7,167 bases of DNA from Candidatus Margulisiibacteriota bacterium (GTDB taxonomy: Bacteria; Margulisbacteria; WOR-1; JAUWWO01). The notes beneath the pieces were generated by a model. The model was not told the origin of the DNA. It worked only from the letters and a program-made list of their open reading frames with translations, and made no database searches. Positions 4,209 through 7,167 of the stretch are shown one piece after another; the stretch's first letter is position 1; each line of letters opens with the position of its first letter. The stretch spans positions 1 to 7,167 of the forward strand of contig JAUWWO010000015.1 in assembly GCA_030616825.1 (NCBI GenBank), in the 5' to 3' direction. The translations under genes and the position numbers were made by a program.

Positions 4209-4958
4209 TTACTCTCCAAGTTTTTTGTTGACCTTTTCTAAGAGTTCCTTCGCCTTTTCTTTATCGTCTTTCCCTTCCGGGATTCTGTCTTCCTCAAACG
4301 GCAGCTCCAAAGCAATCAACAATTCTTCTTTGGCTTTTCTATGTTTGCCCATATTCATGTACACCTCAGCAAGACCAATGTGGTTAAGGATTCGATCGGG
4401 TTTATATTTAATTGCCAGAAGCACATGCTCTTTTGACTTGTTTATGTCTCCGCAGGAGAGTGGCCAGCCAGGTGCTTTTCTATATAAAGCACTTAGAACA
4501 TAATACGCTCCGTCATGTTCTGAATCAAGCTTCAGGACCTTTTCCATTTCGTCCTTTATCGGGCCAACCAGAAAAAGACTATTAAGAATACCTCTTTCCT
4601 CTCCAATCCTTCCCAGAGAGACTCCAAGCCAGAAATGACCCTCGGTTCCTTCGGGGTTAATTTCTATGGCTTTTTTCGCGAAGCGCTCTCCTTTCTCCAA
4701 GACCTTTATCCTCTCTTCCTTGGGATATTTATCCCCAAGCCATTTACAAGCACGCGCTATCTTCCAGCAGGTCTCGTAATTTCCCGGATTGATTTCAAGA
4801 ACTTTCTCATAGAGTTCTATGCTTTTTTCAGAGTATTCGATCACTTCCCTGCTCGCGTAGAGTAAATCGGCCTGCTCCAAGAGAGAACCAATCTCTTCTG
4901 AATGTGCTCTGGGAATAATGAGAACAAGAAAAGCAAACAAAATAAAAATTTTCTTCAC
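4209..4958 (-). CDS. Secreted/periplasmic TPR-repeat protein
   Basis: A 249-residue protein with a typical Sec signal peptide (basic MKK, hydrophobic stretch 4-16, likely cleavage after AHS at about 20; there is no lipobox cysteine). The rest is helical with TPR-like units: about 47-76 (YEKVLEINPGNYETCWKIAR), 93-120 (AKKAIEINPEG...HFWLGVSLGRIGE), 137-163 and 175-218 (LLAIKYKPDR...GLAEVYMNMGKHRKAKEEL). The HFWLGV and APGWPLSCGDINKS segments recall the TPR group that includes TRAP-associated TatT and RMDN-like proteins; I cannot assign a partner. It probably works as a protein-interaction scaffold in the periplasm. The start is GTG at 4958 with GAGG six bases upstream, and a TATAAT box lies at 4976-4981. 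The gene is monocistronic, divergent from rimO and convergent with yajQ. Confidence 0.8.
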   Translation of the reverse strand: MKKIFILFAFLVLIIPRAHSEEIGSLLEQADLLYASREVIEYSEKSIELYEKVLEINPGNYETCWKIARACKWLGDKYPKEERIKVLEKGERFAKKAIEINPEGTEGHFWLGVSLGRIGEERGILNSLFLVGPIKDEMEKVLKLDSEHDGAYYVLSALYRKAPGWPLSCGDINKSKEHVLLAIKYKPDRILNHIGLAEVYMNMGKHRKAKEELLIALELPFEEDRIPEGKDDKEKAKELLEKVNKKLGE

Positions 4959-4975
4959 AAGACACCTCTACTAAG

Positions 4976-4981
4976 ATTATA
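4976..4981 (-). promoter_or_regulatory. -10 box of the TPR gene
   Basis: The minus strand carries a perfect TATAAT 17 bases before the GTG start, predicting a transcript start near 4969 and a leader of about ten bases that still includes the GAGG ribosome-binding site (4968-4965). No convincing -35 is seen at 16-18 bases; TTAGCT is the best candidate. Confidence 0.45.
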
Positions 4982-5033
4982 CCACATTCGCTTTGGGGAG
5001 CTAAACTTTAAGCGTTAGAACTCGCTACAGCTG

Positions 5034-5147
5034 TTGAATATTCCTACAAAAATCACTTGCAATCCAACTCAGACACAATGGCATAATTATTGCTAATGCT
5101 ATATTTAAAAGGTCTTGAAGACCCTGATCCTTGAAAATTGAATATTC
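5034..5147. repeat. Paired 10-bp direct repeats and a 13-bp palindrome upstream of rimO
   Basis: TTGAATATTC occurs twice (5034-5043 and 5138-5147); each includes the perfect palindrome GAATATTC, and the second copy covers the predicted rimO -35 box. Between them GGTCTTGAAGACC (5111-5123) is a perfect odd palindrome with six-base arms. These look like possible operator sites for an unknown regulator in the 215-base divergent spacer (4959-5173). No small RNA or riboswitch is evident there. Confidence 0.4.
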
Positions 5148-5165
5148 TCAAATCTCTGATATAAT
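5138..5165 (+). promoter_or_regulatory. Promoter of the rimO operon, apparently leaderless
   Basis: TTGAAT (5138-5143; 4/6 to consensus) and a perfect TATAAT (5160-5165) are 16 bases apart. The predicted start is 5172-5174 and the ATG begins at 5174, so the mRNA would have zero to two untranslated bases. No Shine-Dalgarno is present between the -10 box and the ATG. Confidence 0.55.
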
Positions 5166-5173
5166 CTGAGTCT

Positions 5174-6508
5174 ATGAAAATCGGAATGATATCCCTGGGT
5201 TGCCCGAAGAATCTAACAGATACCGAAGTAATACTGGGAAAACTCGTGCAGGCCGGTTACCAGATTACAAATAATGAAAAGAACGCCGATGTTCTAATCA
5301 TAAATACCTGTGCGTTCATAAAACCCGCAATTGACGAAGCTCTAGCAGAGATCAAGCGGGCAGCCAAATTGAAAGAGCGGGGATTCATAAAATACATAGT
5401 TGTCGCAGGTTGCCTTCCACAAAGATTTAAAAACGATATATGCGATATCCGAAAGGTTGATGCTTTCATTGGATCCGGCAGTATCGACAAAATCGTCAAA
5501 TTAATTGATACTATACAATTTCCCAGGCAGCCACGTGTTATAGTTTCCAATAACGGTTCCTGTCTATTTGACTCAGAAACCCCACGGATAAAAACCACAC
5601 CAAAACACTATGCATATATCAAAATCGCTGATGGCTGTGATAACAAATGCACCTATTGCACTGTTCCCAAAATTCGAGGCCCATATAAAAGCCGGCAAAT
5701 GACAGATCTAATAAAGGAAGCCGAAACCCTTGCCAAAGCTGGAGTAGCCGAATTAATACTTGTTGCTCAGGATACAACATACTGGGGCAAGGACTTATAT
5801 GGAAAATATATGTTGCCCAAACTCTTAAAAAGACTCTGTAGAATCAAGGGGATCAAATGGATACGACTGATGTATACACATCCCGCTCACTTTACAGATG
5901 AACTCATAAGACTCATTGCCAAAGAAGACAAGATCTGCAAATATCTTGACTTGCCAATACAGCACACCTGTGATAAAATACTGCGGTTAATGGGGAGGCG
6001 GGTGTCGAGGCGGAAAATTTTAAGTTTAATAACAAAAATTCGAAGGTCGGTACCCGGGATAGCCTTACGCACCAGTCTTATTGTCGGCTTTCCTGGTGAA
6101 AAAAATAAAGATTTTAGTCAATTGCTGAATTTTATTCAAAAGGAGAGATTCGAAAGACTCGGGATATTTACTTATTCACCTGAATCTGGAACACCTGGAG
6201 CTTTATTGAGGGGACAGGTGCCAGAAGGTATCAAAAAAAGTAGATATCATCAAGCAATGCGCCTGCAGAACCGAATCTCCAGAGAGCAAAACAAAAGGAT
6301 TACAGGAAAGATGATCGAGGTCTTGATAGATAGGAAAGCAAATGGAACTTTGGTAGGAAGAACATCCGCTGATGCTCCGGAGATCGATGGCTCTGTATTT
6401 ATCACTCTGCCATCCGGCAGAAAAAAGGAATTCTCACCTGGAGAGATCGTAAGAGTTAAAATCACCAAAGCTCAAGCATATGATCTCTTTGGTGCCTTGG
6501 CAACTTGA
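5174..6508 (+). CDS. rimO: RimO, ribosomal protein S12 methylthiotransferase
   Basis: A 444-residue radical-SAM methylthiotransferase. RimO adds a methylthio group to the conserved aspartate of ribosomal protein S12. The N-terminal UPF0004 domain opens with SLGCPKNLTDTE (7-18), the RimO hallmark that separates it from MiaB, and holds the auxiliary Fe-S cysteines C10, C46 (NTCAFI) and C80 (GCLPQR). The radical-SAM core carries C155-x3-C159-x2-C162 (DGCDNKCTYC), followed by the IRGPYKSR segment, and later LDLPIQH and TSLIVGFPGE. A TRAM domain occupies about 378-444. Length is normal. The ATG at 5174 is the only possible start, because an in-frame TAA (5162-5164) lies nine bases upstream, inside the -10 box. 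It is the first gene of an operon with pgsA and the 3' amidase gene. Confidence 0.96.
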   Translation: MKIGMISLGCPKNLTDTEVILGKLVQAGYQITNNEKNADVLIINTCAFIKPAIDEALAEIKRAAKLKERGFIKYIVVAGCLPQRFKNDICDIRKVDAFIGSGSIDKIVKLIDTIQFPRQPRVIVSNNGSCLFDSETPRIKTTPKHYAYIKIADGCDNKCTYCTVPKIRGPYKSRQMTDLIKEAETLAKAGVAELILVAQDTTYWGKDLYGKYMLPKLLKRLCRIKGIKWIRLMYTHPAHFTDELIRLIAKEDKICKYLDLPIQHTCDKILRLMGRRVSRRKILSLITKIRRSVPGIALRTSLIVGFPGEKNKDFSQLLNFIQKERFERLGIFTYSPESGTPGALLRGQVPEGIKKSRYHQAMRLQNRISREQNKRITGKMIEVLIDRKANGTLVGRTSADAPEIDGSVFITLPSGRKKEFSPGEIVRVKITKAQAYDLFGALAT

Positions 6509-7020
6509 CGATACCAAACGTTATCTCGCTTCTGCGCATTGCGGTAATTCCCCTCTTTGTATACTTTTTGCTCATCCCGGGTCCAAACTACAGGGAAATA
6601 TCAGCAATAATATTCGTCTTGCTGGTATTTTCAGACTTAATTGATGGTCTTTGGGCAAGAAAATTTAAAGCGATCTCGACCTTTGGAAAATATATCGATC
6701 CCTTGGCGGATAAGATCCTTGTAATCACAGCATTGATTGGTTTAGTTGAACTGAAGGTAATATCATCAATCCCAGTGATGATCATTGTTGCAAGGGAATT
6801 TGCGGTAACAGCTTGGAGACTTGCAGCAGCAAATATGAATGTTGTGATAGCCGCAGATTGGCTTGGAAAATGGAAAACAACCTTTCAGATGATAGCTGTT
6901 TTTCTTTTAATATTAAGGTGGCCTTATGGAGAGGTAATCCTCTGGGTTGCGGTGATATTAACGGTTCTTTCCGGAATCGATTATATATGTAAATCTTGGA
7001 AAAAGGTGTTTAAAGGATAA
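6505..7020 (+). CDS. pgsA: CDP-diacylglycerol--glycerol-3-phosphate 3-phosphatidyltransferase (PgsA)
   Basis: A 171-residue integral membrane enzyme transferring the phosphatidyl group of CDP-diacylglycerol to glycerol-3-phosphate, giving phosphatidylglycerophosphate, the precursor of phosphatidylglycerol and cardiolipin. The full CDP-alcohol phosphotransferase motif is present: D44-x2-D47-G48-x2-A51-R52-x8-G61-x3-D65-x3-D69. Hydrophobic segments at about 12-25, 32-43, 71-85, 89-101, 126-138 and 145-160 are consistent with the six-helix fold. The N-terminus IPNVISLLRI matches the family start, which fixes initiation at TTG 6505 even though no ATG is available. The TTG overlaps the rimO stop (TTGA, 4 bases), so translation is probably coupled. 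The specific assignment to PgsA over another CDP-alcohol transferase rests on the IPN-LLR start and length. Confidence 0.92.
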   Translation: MTIPNVISLLRIAVIPLFVYFLLIPGPNYREISAIIFVLLVFSDLIDGLWARKFKAISTFGKYIDPLADKILVITALIGLVELKVISSIPVMIIVAREFAVTAWRLAAANMNVVIAADWLGKWKTTFQMIAVFLLILRWPYGEVILWVAVILTVLSGIDYICKSWKKVFKG

Positions 7021-7167
7021 TGGCTGAAGAATATGGCATAAAACCAGTAGAGATAAAACTTGAGGATTTCTTTACCAAGGTGCTTTCTGCTATCGGCAAG
7101 ACTACCGATGAGCAGATATCGGAACTTCTAAAGCGAAGCAAAGCTACAATATCAGTTGTAGAATCCA
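7020..7167 (+). CDS. Probable PncC/CinA-type nicotinamide-nucleotide amidase (partial)
   Basis: Only the first 49 residues are in the window. The end of the fragment, SELLKRSKATISVVES, resembles the start of the CinA C-terminal amidase domain, where a helix LLKxxxxTLAxAES leads into the TGG loop; the gene order rimO-pgsA-cinA is also common. Such enzymes deamidate nicotinamide mononucleotide. With so short a head, this would be the stand-alone PncC form and not full CinA, which has a large N-terminal domain. The codon after ES begins with A, so the residue usually given as Cys (ESCTGG) is not Cys here. The first 30 residues (MAEEYGIKPVEIKLEDFF...) are unfamiliar. The ATG shares a base with the pgsA stop (TAATG). 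The functional call is moderate. Confidence 0.55.
   Translation, partial: MAEEYGIKPVEIKLEDFFTKVLSAIGKTTDEQISELLKRSKATISVVES

Noticed and set aside
4959..5173. Small RNA or short gene in the TPR/rimO spacer
   Set aside because: No open frame with a ribosome-binding site and no stable structure beyond short palindromes; better explained as two divergent promoters with possible operators.
1..7167. Phage, CRISPR, transposase or homing endonuclease genes
   Set aside because: None of the reading frames resembles these; the palindromic inserts in tRNA fragments carry no coding sequence.

Overview
The window looks like chromosomal DNA of an uncultivated Gram-negative-type bacterium of moderate GC content. 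It encodes housekeeping proteins (RsmI, aspartokinase, YajQ, RimO, PgsA, a CinA/PncC-type amidase) and an envelope module (bactofilin plus a membrane-anchored M23 peptidase). There are no phage, transposase or CRISPR genes. The mix of genes, the palindromic debris around tRNAs and the heptad intergenic repeat remind me of candidate phyla such as Omnitrophota, but that is only an impression and no marker gene settles it.

Layout. Bases 1-1759 (minus strand) hold an operon read right to left: M23 peptidase, bactofilin, then the start of rsmI, which runs off the left edge. Bases 1760-2314 contain no protein gene but are full of tRNA-Pro sequence: two intact genes, tRNA-Pro(CGG) and tRNA-Pro(GGG), plus four tRNA-Pro-like fragments. 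Two of the fragments carry palindromic inserts at exactly the same point of the T-loop. Two others look like the 5' and 3' halves of one further tRNA-Pro(GGG), with the intact gene lying between them. Bases 2315-3535 (minus) encode a two-subunit-type aspartokinase with a well-placed internal translation start for its regulatory subunit. YajQ (3629-4120, plus) diverges from it, and the two promoters appear to share a -35 box. A secreted TPR protein (4209-4958, minus) converges on yajQ across an inverted heptad repeat. A 215-base divergent spacer then leads into a tightly packed plus-strand operon: rimO, pgsA, and a partial gene that is probably a PncC/CinA-type amidase.

How the genes fit together. 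M23 plus bactofilin is a known pairing in which a cytoskeletal scaffold positions a peptidoglycan hydrolase for cell shape. RsmI modifies 16S rRNA and RimO modifies ribosomal protein S12; together with the tRNA-Pro genes they give the window a translation theme. PgsA makes the phosphatidylglycerophosphate precursor of acidic phospholipids. Gene joints in both operons are very tight (1-base, 4-base and 1-base overlaps, and a 20-base gap), implying translational coupling.

The most unusual part is the tRNA-Pro locus at 1781-2290. It looks like a site of repeated recombination and of small palindrome insertion targeted to the tRNA T-loop.
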